Positions 1-8,071 of a stretch of DNA of 64,000 nucleotides are shown here, piece after piece. Position 1 is the stretch's first letter. Every line of letters begins with the position of its first letter. A model generated the notes under the pieces. The model was not told where the DNA came from and ran no database searches. It saw only the letters and a program-made list of their open reading frames with translations. Source of the DNA: an uncultured Prevotellaceae bacterium (GTDB lineage Bacteria > Bacteroidota > Bacteroidia > Bacteroidales > Bacteroidaceae). The translations under genes were made by a program, and so were the position numbers. The stretch spans positions 1-64,000 of the forward strand of contig ONLL01000008.1 of assembly GCA_900318685.1 (NCBI GenBank), written 5' to 3'.

Positions 1-127
1 CAACCATCCTGCCGTGATGCTCAAGGACATCCGCTTCGAGCTGACCAAGGATCTGCAGGGCAGCGGCATCACCGAAAGCGGCGACGACAGCGGTGGCGGC
101 GGAGGCGATGACGAGCCGAGACCTTAG
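1..127 (+). CDS. C-terminal tail of an HU-related DNA-binding protein (partial)
   Basis: Only the last 41 codons are in the window, reading from position 2 to a TAG at 125-127. The segment ends with a Gly/Ser/Asp-rich tail finishing GDDEPRP. That tail style is typical of the HU-related, histone-like proteins of Bacteroidales, which add a disordered acidic/glycine tail to an IHF/HU fold. The hydrophobic stretch LKDIRFELTK just before it fits the end of the HU core. A very similar tail, also ending GGDDEPRP, is encoded on the minus strand at 61350-61460, which supports the family assignment. The DNA-binding core lies outside the window, so the call rests on the tail. Confidence 0.55.
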   Translation, partial: NHPAVMLKDIRFELTKDLQGSGITESGDDSGGGGGDDEPRP

Positions 128-163
128 ACCCACCCCCTGCCCCTCCCGAGGGGAGGGGGGATT
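127..163 (+). terminator. GC-rich hairpin element after the HU-like gene
   Basis: Directly after the stop codon lies CACCCCCTGCCCCTCCC-GAG-GGGAGGGG, a strong hairpin with arms CCCCTCCC/GGGAGGGG. There is no clear T-run on the plus strand. It is one copy of a dispersed element also found at 809-924 (twice), 971-1010, 40351-40387 and 61306-61345. Its place just past a stop codon suggests a terminator or mRNA-end role, which is inference. Confidence 0.6.
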
Positions 164-265
164 GGAATGATCAAGCATCCATTATTATGCATGAAAAAAG
201 CAGGAGGTAGGACATGTGGGCCTACTTCCTGCTGATTTTGTGGGGATGAAAAGGGGGTGAATGGC

Positions 266-937
266 CTAGACCTTCTGGATGATCTTGCCGCCTTCCTCTA
301 TGGCCTGCATGTTGAGGGGGATGAGGGAGTGGTGACGCTCGGGGAGAGTCTTCCTGAGGGCTTTCTCCACACCGCCGGTACCTACTACGGGACAGACGTG
401 AAGGAGTCCTCCCAGGACGATCATGTTGAATATCTTACCGTTCTTCATCTCGGCAGCCTTGTCCATGGCGTCGATCTTGTAGATCTCGATGTCGGTGCGC
501 GTGGGAGGGTTGATGATGCCGTAGCTGTCGTAGATGAGTATGCCGCCGGGCTTGAGCTTGGGCTCGAACTTCTCGAGCGAGGGCTGGTTGAGCACGATGG
601 CGATGTCGTACTTGCTGAGGATGGGCGAGGAGATGCGCTCGTCGCTGACGATGACGGTGACGTTGGCCGTGCCGCCGCGCTGCTCAGGGCCGTAGGCTGG
701 CATCCAGGTCACTTCCTTGTCCTCCATCAGTCCGCTGTAGGCGAGTATCTTTCCCATCGAGAGGACGCCCTGTCCTCCGAATCCTGATATGATGATTTCT
801 TTTTTCAGAGCCCCACCCCCAGCCCCTCCCGCGGAGGGGAGGGGAGTAGATACTCCTGCTGATTGGGGAGCCCCACCCCCAGCCCCTCCCGCGGAGGGGA
901 GGGGAGTAGATACTCCTGCTGATTTGTTGTTTTCCAT
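266..937 (-). CDS. 2-oxoacid:ferredoxin oxidoreductase, gamma subunit
   Basis: This is the small catalytic-domain subunit of a pyruvate/2-ketoisovalerate-type ferredoxin oxidoreductase. The family core starts at KKEIIISGFGGQGVLSMG and continues through PAYGPEQRGGTANV and the C-terminal LPERHH motif. It is the last gene of a leftward operon with ferredoxin, alpha and beta subunits. Oddity: between the ATG at 937 and the conserved core there are about 40 extra residues formed by two copies of a 20-residue unit beginning SAGVSTPLPSAGG. These are encoded by two 60-bp repeats of a GC-rich hairpin element. No other in-frame ATG lies before the core, so either the repeats are translated or a non-standard codon (CTG just before KKEI) is used. 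The substrate (2-oxoglutarate or branched 2-oxoacids) cannot be fixed from sequence. Confidence 0.9.
   Translation of the reverse strand: MENNKSAGVSTPLPSAGGAGGGAPQSAGVSTPLPSAGGAGGGALKKEIIISGFGGQGVLSMGKILAYSGLMEDKEVTWMPAYGPEQRGGTANVTVIVSDERISSPILSKYDIAIVLNQPSLEKFEPKLKPGGILIYDSYGIINPPTRTDIEIYKIDAMDKAAEMKNGKIFNMIVLGGLLHVCPVVGTGGVEKALRKTLPERHHSLIPLNMQAIEEGGKIIQKV
809..924. repeat. Two tandem 56-bp copies of the GC-rich hairpin element inside the gamma-subunit gene
   Basis: The stretch AGCCCCACCCCCAGCCCC...CTGCTGATT occurs at 809-864 and again at 869-924, identical by eye, with GGGG between them, giving a 60-bp period. Each copy holds the hairpin CCCCTCCC-GCGGA-GGGGAGGGG. Since 60 is a multiple of three, both copies stay in frame with the gene on the minus strand and encode 20 residues each. 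Confidence 0.9.
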
Positions 938-965
938 ATTGTGAGCTTATTTTATTGGGATTAAA

Positions 966-1772
966 CTATTTACTCCCCTCTCCCCCGCGAGAGGGGTCGG
1001 GGGTGAGGCTCGTTGTGTCTTTGAGGTCTCCTTTGGGATAGAAGGGGAACATGTTCTCCTTCATCCATTCGTTGGCCTTGGAGGGAGTGAGCTTCCAGCC
1101 GCTGTTGCAGGTGCTGACGAACTCTACGAGCGACGATCCCTTGCCGTCCATCGATGCCTGGAATGCCTTCTTCAGGGCTTTCTTGGCCTTGAGGATGCTG
1201 CCTACGGACTCCACCGACTGGCGCGTGACGTAGCAGGTGCCTTCGAGGCCTGCAGCGATGTCGGCCATCTTCAGGGGATAGCCATGCAGCTTCGGGTCGC
1301 GTCCGTAGGGGCAGGTGGAGGTCTTCTGTCCGATGAGGGTGGTGGGGGCCATCTGTCCGCCCGTCATGCCGTAGATGGCATTGTTGACGAAGATGATGAC
1401 GATGTTCTCACCGCGGTTCAGGGCGTGGATGGTCTCGCAGGTGCCTATGCAGGCGAGGTCGCCGTCACCCTGATAGGTGAACACGAGGCGGTCGGGCCAG
1501 CAGCGCTTGATGCCTGTGGCGATGGCGGGTGCGCGTCCGTGGGCTGCTTCCTGCCAGTCGATGTCTATATAGTTATAAGCGAAGACGGCACAGCCTACCG
1601 GGCTGACTCCGACGGCTTTCTCTTCGAGTCCCATCTCTTCGATGACCTCAGCGATGAGCTTGTGCACCACGCCATGTGAGCATCCCGGGCAGTAGTGCAT
1701 GTTGTTGTCATTGAGTAAAGAGGGTTTCTTATAAACCAGGTTCTCCACCGCTTTTATATTGTTTTCTTCCAT
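966..1772 (-). CDS. 2-oxoacid:ferredoxin oxidoreductase, beta (TPP-binding) subunit
   Basis: The protein is the thiamine-diphosphate subunit of the oxidoreductase that decarboxylates a 2-oxoacid to acyl-CoA and passes electrons to ferredoxin. Visible marks are CPGCSHG near residue 29, the TPP/Mg motif GDGDLACIG followed by ALNRGENIVIIFVNN near residues 100-130, and YGMTGGQMAPTT. It follows the alpha subunit with a 4-bp gap. The last dozen residues (SLTPDPSRGGEGSK) are encoded by another copy of the GC-rich hairpin element, here in the opposite orientation to the copies in the gamma subunit, so the repeat has supplied the C-terminus and the stop codon. Confidence 0.9.
   Translation of the reverse strand: MEENNIKAVENLVYKKPSLLNDNNMHYCPGCSHGVVHKLIAEVIEEMGLEEKAVGVSPVGCAVFAYNYIDIDWQEAAHGRAPAIATGIKRCWPDRLVFTYQGDGDLACIGTCETIHALNRGENIVIIFVNNAIYGMTGGQMAPTTLIGQKTSTCPYGRDPKLHGYPLKMADIAAGLEGTCYVTRQSVESVGSILKAKKALKKAFQASMDGKGSSLVEFVSTCNSGWKLTPSKANEWMKENMFPFYPKGDLKDTTSLTPDPSRGGEGSK
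971..1010. repeat. GC-rich hairpin element forming the 3' end of the beta-subunit gene
   Basis: On the minus strand this reads GCCTCACCCCCGACCCCTCTCGCGGGGGAGAGGGGAGTA, with arms CCCCTCTC/GAGAGGGG. It matches the element at 809-924 apart from a few bases and is inverted relative to it. It lies inside the coding region, in frame, immediately before the stop codon. Confidence 0.85.
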
Positions 1773-1776
1773 AGCC

Positions 1777-2862
1777 TTACATTATTTTAGTTTTCAATGC
1801 TTCCACAATCTCCTCGGGATCGGGGACGATGCCTCCTAGGCGTCCGAACTGCTCGACAGGCACGGCTCCGTTGATGGCCAGACGCACGTCCTGCACCATC
1901 TGTCCGGCATTGATCTCTACGACGAGCACGCCCTTCTTGCCCTGTGCCAAGGCTGAGATCTCCTTCGTGGGGAAGGGCCACAGCGTGATGGGACGGAAGA
2001 GGCCCACCTTGATGCCCTCGGCACGAGCCAGCTCTACCGACTTCTCGGCAATGCGGGCTGCCGACCCGAAGGCTACGAATACATACTCGGCATCTTCACA
2101 ATGCTGCATCTCGTAGCGCACCTCGTTCTCGCGTATCTCCTGGTACTTGCGCTGCAGGTGCAGGTTGCGCTGCTCCATGATCTCAGGCTTCAGCTCCAGC
2201 GAGGTGATGACGTTGCGCACACGGTCCTTGGTCTTACCCGTAGAGGCCCAGGGGCACTGCTCGATGACCTCTTCGTCAGTACGACGACGCTTGAAGGGAG
2301 GCAGCACCACCTTCTCCATCATCTGACCGATGACGCCATCGGAGAGAATCATGGCAGGATTGCGATACTTGAAAGCCAGCTCGAAAGCCAGGTCTACGAA
2401 GTCGGCCATCTCCTGCACGGAGGCAGGGGCAAGGACTATGGTCTGGTAGTCGCCGTTACCACCGCCACGGGTAGCCTGGAAGTAGTCGCCCTGCGAGGGC
2501 TGGATAGTGCCCAGGCCAGGACCGCCACGCTGCACGTTGACGATGAGTGCGGGCAGCTCGGCACCTGCCAGATAGGTGATGCCTTCCTGCATGAGCGCCA
2601 CGCCGGGGCTCGACGATGATGTCATCGCCTTCTTGCCTGCGCCGGCAGCGCCATACACCATATAAATACTGGCCAGCTCGCTCTCTGCCTGCACCACCTG
2701 CATGCCGGTGGTCTCCCAGGGCTTCAGCTCTGCCAGCGTCTCGATCACTTCGCTCTGCGGGGTGATGGGATAGCCGAAGTATCCGTCCACTCCGCAACGG
2801 ATGGCAGCGTGGGCGATGGCCTCGTTGCCTTTCATCAATACGACATCGTTTTCTGCTGCCAT
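1777..2862 (-). CDS. vorB: 2-oxoacid:ferredoxin oxidoreductase, alpha subunit (VorB-like)
   Basis: At 361 residues this has the normal alpha-subunit length. It starts with the pyrimidine-binding domain (GNEAIAHAAI, GYPITPQSEVIE, QAESELASIYMVYGAAGAGKKAMTSS split over residues 15-80), continues with GLGTIQPSQGD and a transketolase C-terminal-like domain ending in a GRLGGIVPDPEEI segment. Proteins of this type in Bacteroidales are usually named 3-methyl-2-oxobutanoate dehydrogenase subunit VorB, but KorA-type 2-oxoglutarate enzymes are very close, so the substrate is uncertain. It sits 2 bp after the ferredoxin gene and 4 bp before the beta subunit, as expected for one complex. Confidence 0.88.
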   Translation of the reverse strand: MAAENDVVLMKGNEAIAHAAIRCGVDGYFGYPITPQSEVIETLAELKPWETTGMQVVQAESELASIYMVYGAAGAGKKAMTSSSSPGVALMQEGITYLAGAELPALIVNVQRGGPGLGTIQPSQGDYFQATRGGGNGDYQTIVLAPASVQEMADFVDLAFELAFKYRNPAMILSDGVIGQMMEKVVLPPFKRRRTDEEVIEQCPWASTGKTKDRVRNVITSLELKPEIMEQRNLHLQRKYQEIRENEVRYEMQHCEDAEYVFVAFGSAARIAEKSVELARAEGIKVGLFRPITLWPFPTKEISALAQGKKGVLVVEINAGQMVQDVRLAINGAVPVEQFGRLGGIVPDPEEIVEALKTKIM

Positions 2863-2864
2863 AG

Positions 2865-3095
2865 TTAATCCTCCATACGTTTACGATAAACAGTAATGCA
2901 CCCGTCGGGACAGACGATGCCGCACGAGGCGCAGCCTACGCACTTCTCCATCCTGACAGCTTCCACATAGGGATAGCCGTGCACATTGACCTTTCCCGCC
3001 AGTGCGATGACATCCTGCGGGCATGCCTCCACACAGAGCACGCATCCCTTGCAGCGGGTTGTGTCAATCTCAATCAAGCCTTTCATTTTTGCCAT
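2865..3095 (-). CDS. 2x[4Fe-4S] ferredoxin subunit of the oxidoreductase
   Basis: This 76-residue protein has two cysteine clusters, CKGCVLCVEACP (residues about 15-26) and CVGCASCGIVCP (about 52-63), each the CxxCxxCxxxC(P) pattern that binds a [4Fe-4S] cluster. It is the first gene of the leftward operon and is the delta-type electron-transfer subunit of the four-subunit 2-oxoacid:ferredoxin oxidoreductases. A -7 promoter motif lies 43 bp upstream. Confidence 0.92.
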   Translation of the reverse strand: MAKMKGLIEIDTTRCKGCVLCVEACPQDVIALAGKVNVHGYPYVEAVRMEKCVGCASCGIVCPDGCITVYRKRMED

Positions 3096-3137
3096 AATAT
3101 CTCACTTTAAAAGGGGTTCTTTCGTCATTTTAAGCTG

Positions 3138-3145
3138 CAAAGTTA
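3138..3145 (-). promoter_or_regulatory. -7 promoter motif of the oxidoreductase operon
   Basis: On the minus strand it reads TAACTTTG followed by CAGC, matching the Bacteroidetes TAnnTTTG element, 43 bp before the ferredoxin start. Confidence 0.6.
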
Positions 3146-3208
3146 GGAAAACTTTCCGGATTACCAAAATAAAAGCGGGAAAAATGTCAAGGAATAGAGA
3201 AAAAAGCG

Positions 3209-3216
3209 TACCTTTG
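3209..3216 (+). promoter_or_regulatory. -7 promoter motif of fmt-rpe
   Basis: TACCTTTG followed by CACTG, 22 bp before the fmt ATG; no other start region for this operon is apparent. Confidence 0.7.
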
Positions 3217-3237
3217 CACTGAAAACAATCTAAGAGT

Positions 3238-4206
3238 ATGAAGAAAGAAGAACTGAGAATAGTGTTTATGGGCACGCCCGACTTTGCCGTCGCCAGCCTC
3301 CGTGCCCTTGTGGAGAGCGGCTATCAGGTGGTGGCTGTAGTCACGCAGCCCGACAAGCCCGTGGGTCGTCACGGCTCTGTGCTTCAGGCGCCTGCCGTCA
3401 AGCAGTATGCGCTGTCGCAGGGCCTGCCCGTGCTTCAGCCGGAAAAGATGAAAGACCCTGATTTCATCGATCAGCTGCGCTCCTACGATGCCAATCTGCA
3501 AGTGGTCGTTGCCTTCAGGATGCTGCCTGAGGTGGTGTGGGCCATGCCGAAGTATGGCACGTTCAATGTGCATGCTGCCCTGCTGCCCGACTATCGCGGC
3601 GCTGCTCCCATCAACTGGGCTGTCATCAATGGCGAGCGTCGTACGGGTGTCACCACTTTCTTCCTCGATCAGCACATCGATACGGGCCGCATCATCCGCC
3701 AGGAGCCCTTCGACATTCCTGATGATGCCGACGTGGAGTATGTCTACGACGGACTGATGCAGCTGGGTGCCGACGTCTGCCTCAAGACCCTCGAAGATAT
3801 TCTGAAAGCCGATGGCTATCCAGCCTCGCTGCCGCAGGACGAGAGCCTGGCACGTCATGCCGCACCTAAGCTCTTCAAGGACAACTGCCGCATCAGCTGG
3901 GATGCTCCCATGAGGCAGGTGTACAACCTCATCAGGGGACTCTCGCCACAACCAGGTGCCTGGACGATGATCCAGACTGCCGGCGCTGAGCCTGCGATGC
4001 TGAAGATTTACCAGGCCACGCCCACTGACAAGGCTGCCACGGCGCTGGCTCCAGGCACGATAGTACGCGACAAGAAGCACCTGTACATAGCCTGCTCAGA
4101 CCATTTGCTGCAGGTCGACAGTCTGCAACTGGCAGGCAAGAAACGCATGGACGCGCTCTCGCTGATGAACGGGATGGCCGACATCGAAAATTATTCTGCT
4201 ATATAA
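3238..4206 (+). CDS. fmt: Methionyl-tRNA formyltransferase
   Basis: The enzyme formylates the methionine on initiator tRNA using 10-formyl-tetrahydrofolate. The 322-residue length is usual. Visible signatures are VFMGTPDFAV at the N-terminus, the formyltransferase motif with HAALLPDYRGAAPINWA around residues 111-127, DTGRII, and a C-terminal OB-like domain starting around residue 210 (ISWDAPMRQVYNLIRGLSP). It is the first gene after the promoter at 3209 and is followed by a small ORF and rpe on the same strand. Confidence 0.97.
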   Translation: MKKEELRIVFMGTPDFAVASLRALVESGYQVVAVVTQPDKPVGRHGSVLQAPAVKQYALSQGLPVLQPEKMKDPDFIDQLRSYDANLQVVVAFRMLPEVVWAMPKYGTFNVHAALLPDYRGAAPINWAVINGERRTGVTTFFLDQHIDTGRIIRQEPFDIPDDADVEYVYDGLMQLGADVCLKTLEDILKADGYPASLPQDESLARHAAPKLFKDNCRISWDAPMRQVYNLIRGLSPQPGAWTMIQTAGAEPAMLKIYQATPTDKAATALAPGTIVRDKKHLYIACSDHLLQVDSLQLAGKKRMDALSLMNGMADIENYSAI

Positions 4207-4254
4207 TATAATAAATGTGTAGGCTGATGCGTTAAAGATATAGAATAACCCATT

Positions 4255-4374
4255 ATGCCTATGAAGATATTTACCCTGGAAGAGACAACACCCAGTGAGA
4301 AGGTGTTGAAGTTGATCAAACAAATTGCCTACACTTATCGTGTGACAAACCGTCAGGCTTATTGCCTCAATTAG
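4255..4374 (+). CDS. Small protein of 39 residues between fmt and rpe
   Basis: An open frame from ATG (a second ATG two codons later) to TAG encodes MPMKIFTLEETTPSEKVLK followed by LIKQIAYTYRVTNRQAYCLN. It lies 48 bp after fmt and 16 bp before rpe on the same strand. The composition is protein-like, with an amphipathic basic stretch, Lys/Arg with a Tyr/Ile pattern, and no low complexity. I do not recognise a family with certainty. The operon position and clean frame argue that it is a real small gene. Confidence 0.5.
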   Translation: MPMKIFTLEETTPSEKVLKLIKQIAYTYRVTNRQAYCLN

Positions 4375-4390
4375 TTAAAAAACAAATACT

Positions 4391-5047
4391 ATGGCAACAT
4401 TAGTATCACCCTCACTCCTCGCGGCCGATTTCCTGCATCTCGACCGCGAGATTCAGATGATTAACCGAAGTGATGCCGACTGGCTTCACCTGGATGTGAT
4501 GGACGGCATGTTCGTGCCCAACATCTCGTTCGGCTTCCCCGTGCTGGAGGCTGTGGCGAAGGTATGCCAGAAGCCGCTCGACGTGCACTTCATGATTGAG
4601 CGCCCTGAGCGCTATATCAAGCAGACTGCCAAGTTGGGTGCCATGATGATGAATGTGCACCAGGAGGCTTCGGTACATCTTCACCGCACCATTCAGGAAA
4701 TACATGATGCCGGCATGAAGGCTGGCGTCACGCTGAATCCCTCGACTCCCGTCAGCACCCTTGAGGACATCATCGGCGATGTCGACATGGTGCTGCTCAT
4801 GAGCGTGAATCCGGGTTTCGGCGGGCAGAAGTTCATCGAGAACACCATCAAGAAGGTGCAGCGTCTGCGCCGGCTCATCACAGAGAGTGGCAGCCAGGCC
4901 CTGATCGAGGTCGATGGCGGCGTGCAGGCAGAGACGGCACCCCGTCTCGTCGCAGCAGGTGTCGACGTGCTTGTCAGCGGCAGCTATGTCTTCAAGGCAG
5001 CCGAGCCCGAGGCTACTATCCGCGAGTTGAAATCACTTACCCCCTAA
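4391..5047 (+). CDS. rpe: Ribulose-phosphate 3-epimerase
   Basis: This TIM-barrel enzyme interconverts D-ribulose 5-phosphate and D-xylulose 5-phosphate in the pentose phosphate pathway. The 218-residue length is standard. Family motifs are visible: SPSLLAADFLHL at the start, LHLDVMDGMFVPNISFG around residues 33-49 with the metal-binding His/Asp, DVHFMIERPE, MSVNPGFGGQKF and IEVDGGVQAET, plus the phosphate-binding SGSYVF near the end. It is co-directional with fmt. Confidence 0.97.
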   Translation: MATLVSPSLLAADFLHLDREIQMINRSDADWLHLDVMDGMFVPNISFGFPVLEAVAKVCQKPLDVHFMIERPERYIKQTAKLGAMMMNVHQEASVHLHRTIQEIHDAGMKAGVTLNPSTPVSTLEDIIGDVDMVLLMSVNPGFGGQKFIENTIKKVQRLRRLITESGSQALIEVDGGVQAETAPRLVAAGVDVLVSGSYVFKAAEPEATIRELKSLTP

Positions 5048-5059
5048 TATAATAATGTT

Positions 5060-6961
5060 ATGAGAAGAGTCATCCTTGTTGCCACAGGTCTGCTTTGCAC
5101 ATGTGTGGCCATATTCGCAGAGAAGTATACTGCCCCCATCGACCGTGTCACCATCTTCACCAATGGTGCACAGGTGGAACGTTCGAAGAGCGTGCAGCTG
5201 ACCGTTGGCGAGCAGATCGTCACGTTTACAGGTCTCTCGCCGTATATCGACACGAAGAGCATGCAGGTACGAGGCAAGGGACATTTCACCGTTCTTGGCG
5301 TGTCTCATTCCACGGCTCATCCCGACTCTGCCCAGCTGGTACAGCGCCTGCGTAGTGCTGAGGAAGCAGTAGCTGCCGTCAACCGCCGTATCAAGCAGGT
5401 CAAGGACGAACAGGAGGTGCTGACAGCACAGCGTGAGCTGGTGAAGACCAACAGCTCCATTGCCGGGCGAACGGTAGCCACACCCCTTGCCAACATCAAG
5501 GAGCTCAACAATTACTATGCACAGGAAATCCTGGCACTCAAGAAGCGCAGTCAGGAACTGGATGAGCGCATGATTGAGCTCGACAAGGAACTCGAAAAAG
5601 CTGAGCATCAGCTCGACTCCATTGGCAAGCTGAAGATGCGCAACGTGACTGAGGTGCAGGTCAAGGTCAACGCCTCGCAGGCAGGCCGTGCCGATTTCAG
5701 CCTCGTCTATTATGTCAACAATGCAGGATGGTATCCTTCCTATGACATCCGGTCGAACAGCACCAAGCAGCCCCTGCAGCTCTCCTACAAGGCCAACATC
5801 TATCAGAACACGCGCGAGGAGTGGAAGAACGTGCCCGTCGTACTCTCGTCGGCCAATCCCAACAGGTCGAATGTTGCGCCAACGCTGCGCACCTACTGGC
5901 TCGACTTCGGACTGGCTCCTCCTCGCTACGACCTTGACAATGATGGCAATGGTGTCAACGGCACTGTGCTCGATCTGTCCGACGGCAGCCCCCTCATCGG
6001 CGCTACCGTTTCGGTGAAGGGCACTCATCTTGCCACCGTCACTGATGTCAACGGACACTATTCCATCACCATGCCACAAGGCTCCCGACAACTGACATTC
6101 TCGTTTATCGGCTATGAAAGTCAGACACGTACAGTCAGCCCGGGTTCAACGCTGAACATTCGCCTCGCACCAGACGAGACCAAACTCCAGGAGGTCGCCG
6201 TCGTGGGGTATGGCGCTAGCAAGCAAAAGCTGGCCAGGAGAGTCAACTCTGTGGAGGAAGCCCTTCAGGGAAGGGTTGCCGGACTGGATATGGTGGAGGA
6301 GGCCAGGGCCATGCCTGAAATCGACGTCATAGAGGTAGCCCAGCAAGAGGCTCAGTTCGGCTATGAGTTTGAGATACGCCAGCCGCTCACCATACCTGAT
6401 GGCGGTAAGACCACGACTACTGAGATAGCCCGCCATGAACTGCCTGCCACCTATTATTATCGTGGCATTCCCAAGATTGAACGAGAGGCATTCCTCGTGG
6501 CCGATGCCACTGGTTGGCAGACGCTGAACCTGATGGAGGGCGAGGCCAATGTATATTTCGACAATGCCTTTGTGGGCAAGAGCATCCTCGATCCCACTAT
6601 CGCTTCCGACACCCTGCATTTCTCGCTTGGTCGTGACCAGGGAATACGTCTGCAGCGCACCAAGGTGAACGAGAGCTCCACGCGTCGTTTCCTGGGCAGC
6701 AATCAGGAGCAGACTGTCACTTGGCGCATCACGGCTAGGAACAGTCGTCAGGAGGCTGTCAATCTCACAATCTTCGACCAGACGCCCATCTCACGTAACT
6801 CCAGCATCGATGTCACCGTGGAGGAGCTCAGCGGAGGCAAGCGTGATGCTGATACTGGCATCGTCACATGGCCACTGCAGTTGCAGCCTGGCGAGCAGCG
6901 TGACATCATCCTGCAGTACAAGATCAAGTACCCCAAGAGCAGAAGGCTTTCTATCGAGTAA
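5060..6961 (+). CDS. MuiA-like DUF4140/DUF4139 protein with an inserted SusC-type N-terminal domain
   Basis: An N-terminal signal peptide precedes a DUF4140-type domain (VTIFTNGAQVERS), a long coiled coil (about residues 90-190) and a DUF4139 beta domain (SLVYYVNNAGWYPSYDIR ... RDIILQYKIKYP). This is the layout of the mucoidy-inhibitor A family, whose function is unclear. Oddity: residues about 298-410 interrupt DUF4139 with a carboxypeptidase-regulatory-like domain (GTVLDLSDGSPLIGATVSVK ... FIGYESQT) followed by LQEVAVVGYG and EALQGRVAGLDM. That is exactly the order seen at the N-terminus of SusC-type TonB-dependent receptors. The frame is intact through the insert. It begins 12 bp after rpe and probably shares its transcript. 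Confidence 0.85.
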   Translation: MRRVILVATGLLCTCVAIFAEKYTAPIDRVTIFTNGAQVERSKSVQLTVGEQIVTFTGLSPYIDTKSMQVRGKGHFTVLGVSHSTAHPDSAQLVQRLRSAEEAVAAVNRRIKQVKDEQEVLTAQRELVKTNSSIAGRTVATPLANIKELNNYYAQEILALKKRSQELDERMIELDKELEKAEHQLDSIGKLKMRNVTEVQVKVNASQAGRADFSLVYYVNNAGWYPSYDIRSNSTKQPLQLSYKANIYQNTREEWKNVPVVLSSANPNRSNVAPTLRTYWLDFGLAPPRYDLDNDGNGVNGTVLDLSDGSPLIGATVSVKGTHLATVTDVNGHYSITMPQGSRQLTFSFIGYESQTRTVSPGSTLNIRLAPDETKLQEVAVVGYGASKQKLARRVNSVEEALQGRVAGLDMVEEARAMPEIDVIEVAQQEAQFGYEFEIRQPLTIPDGGKTTTTEIARHELPATYYYRGIPKIEREAFLVADATGWQTLNLMEGEANVYFDNAFVGKSILDPTIASDTLHFSLGRDQGIRLQRTKVNESSTRRFLGSNQEQTVTWRITARNSRQEAVNLTIFDQTPISRNSSIDVTVEELSGGKRDADTGIVTWPLQLQPGEQRDIILQYKIKYPKSRRLSIE

Positions 6962-6982
6962 GTGACACCACGAAGAAACTAC

Positions 6983-8071
6983 TTAAAGCCGTTGGTACAG
7001 ATCCAAGTATCTTTGTGCCACGGCTAAGTAGTTGTGATGGCGTTGGACGTAGGTGATGCTCTGACGCTTGAGCTCAGGCAGACGGTCTAAATGGAGGATC
7101 AGCTGCTCCAGTTGCTGGCAGACACTCTCGTAGCTAGGCTGCACATTGATGATGGGCCGCAGCTCGTGTTCACCTAGGATTTCGTAGTTCTCGGGTTCTC
7201 CACCGCCAATGACCACGATGCCTTTCGACATGGCCAGAAGGGCATTCATGGCAGGGGTGTAGCTGTAGAGCTGATCCATCATGGCATCACTCGTATCCAT
7301 GAGGTGCTGATAGACGTTAAACGGCACGCCCTCTGCCTTGACGATCTCCAGCCGGTCAGGGTACTTCTCGCGGAGAGCCTCAGCAACCTGCAGCATGATG
7401 TCGGTACCTTTATAGGCGCTGCGTCCCTTGCTGATGCCTACGAAGAGCCGGAGCTTGTCGGTCACGGGAAGAGGTGTGGCATCGCCGGTATGTATGGGCA
7501 GCGGGATATAATGCAGCTTCTGGGGGAAGTATGGCTTATAACAGACTAGATCATCGTAGAGTCCGGCAATGATTGCGTCGCAATCGTTGGCAATGTACTT
7601 GTTGAGATGTTCTTTGTAGGTGCCCAGCCAGTCATGCTGCTCACGCTGTGCCGGCTCGTCGGTGCGCACCTTGTCGCCGATGTTGAAGTCGCTGTAGCGC
7701 ATGGGTTTGTTATAGGTGCATTCGTTCACCCAGTAGTAGTCCATACCCATCGCACAGAGCAACATCTTCTTGTTCTGCCTGCGCAGCCTGCGATAGACGG
7801 GGAGGATGCGTTCGGCCTTAAGCTCGAGGAACATCGGGTTGATGAGCTGCACCACATCATAGTCGCGCCACTTGGGGAGCAGTGCATAAACCTTGGCGAG
7901 CAGGGCAATGCCACCCATCTTGCCTGTGCGCCGTGCAAGATCGACATCGCGCGGATAGTCTTTCCAGAAGTCACCATTGGAGGCTACGGTGACCTCATGT
8001 CCCAACGCACGCATGCCTTCAGCGAGGGTGTTGTGCACATTGCTGTATTCTCCCAGTAGCAGTATTCTCAT
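6983..8071 (-). CDS. Glycosyltransferase, GT4/GT-B-like
   Basis: The N-terminus MRILLLGEYSNVHNTLAEGM resembles the GT-B opening, and the C-terminal half has AMNALLAMSKGIVVIGGGEPENYE, like the nucleotide-sugar-binding Glu region of GT4 enzymes. The 362-residue length fits. It is the last gene of a five-gene leftward set and overlaps the preceding GT2 gene by 4 bp, which implies translational coupling. Donor and acceptor sugars cannot be told from sequence. Confidence 0.75.
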   Translation of the reverse strand: MRILLLGEYSNVHNTLAEGMRALGHEVTVASNGDFWKDYPRDVDLARRTGKMGGIALLAKVYALLPKWRDYDVVQLINPMFLELKAERILPVYRRLRRQNKKMLLCAMGMDYYWVNECTYNKPMRYSDFNIGDKVRTDEPAQREQHDWLGTYKEHLNKYIANDCDAIIAGLYDDLVCYKPYFPQKLHYIPLPIHTGDATPLPVTDKLRLFVGISKGRSAYKGTDIMLQVAEALREKYPDRLEIVKAEGVPFNVYQHLMDTSDAMMDQLYSYTPAMNALLAMSKGIVVIGGGEPENYEILGEHELRPIINVQPSYESVCQQLEQLILHLDRLPELKRQSITYVQRHHNYLAVAQRYLDLYQRL

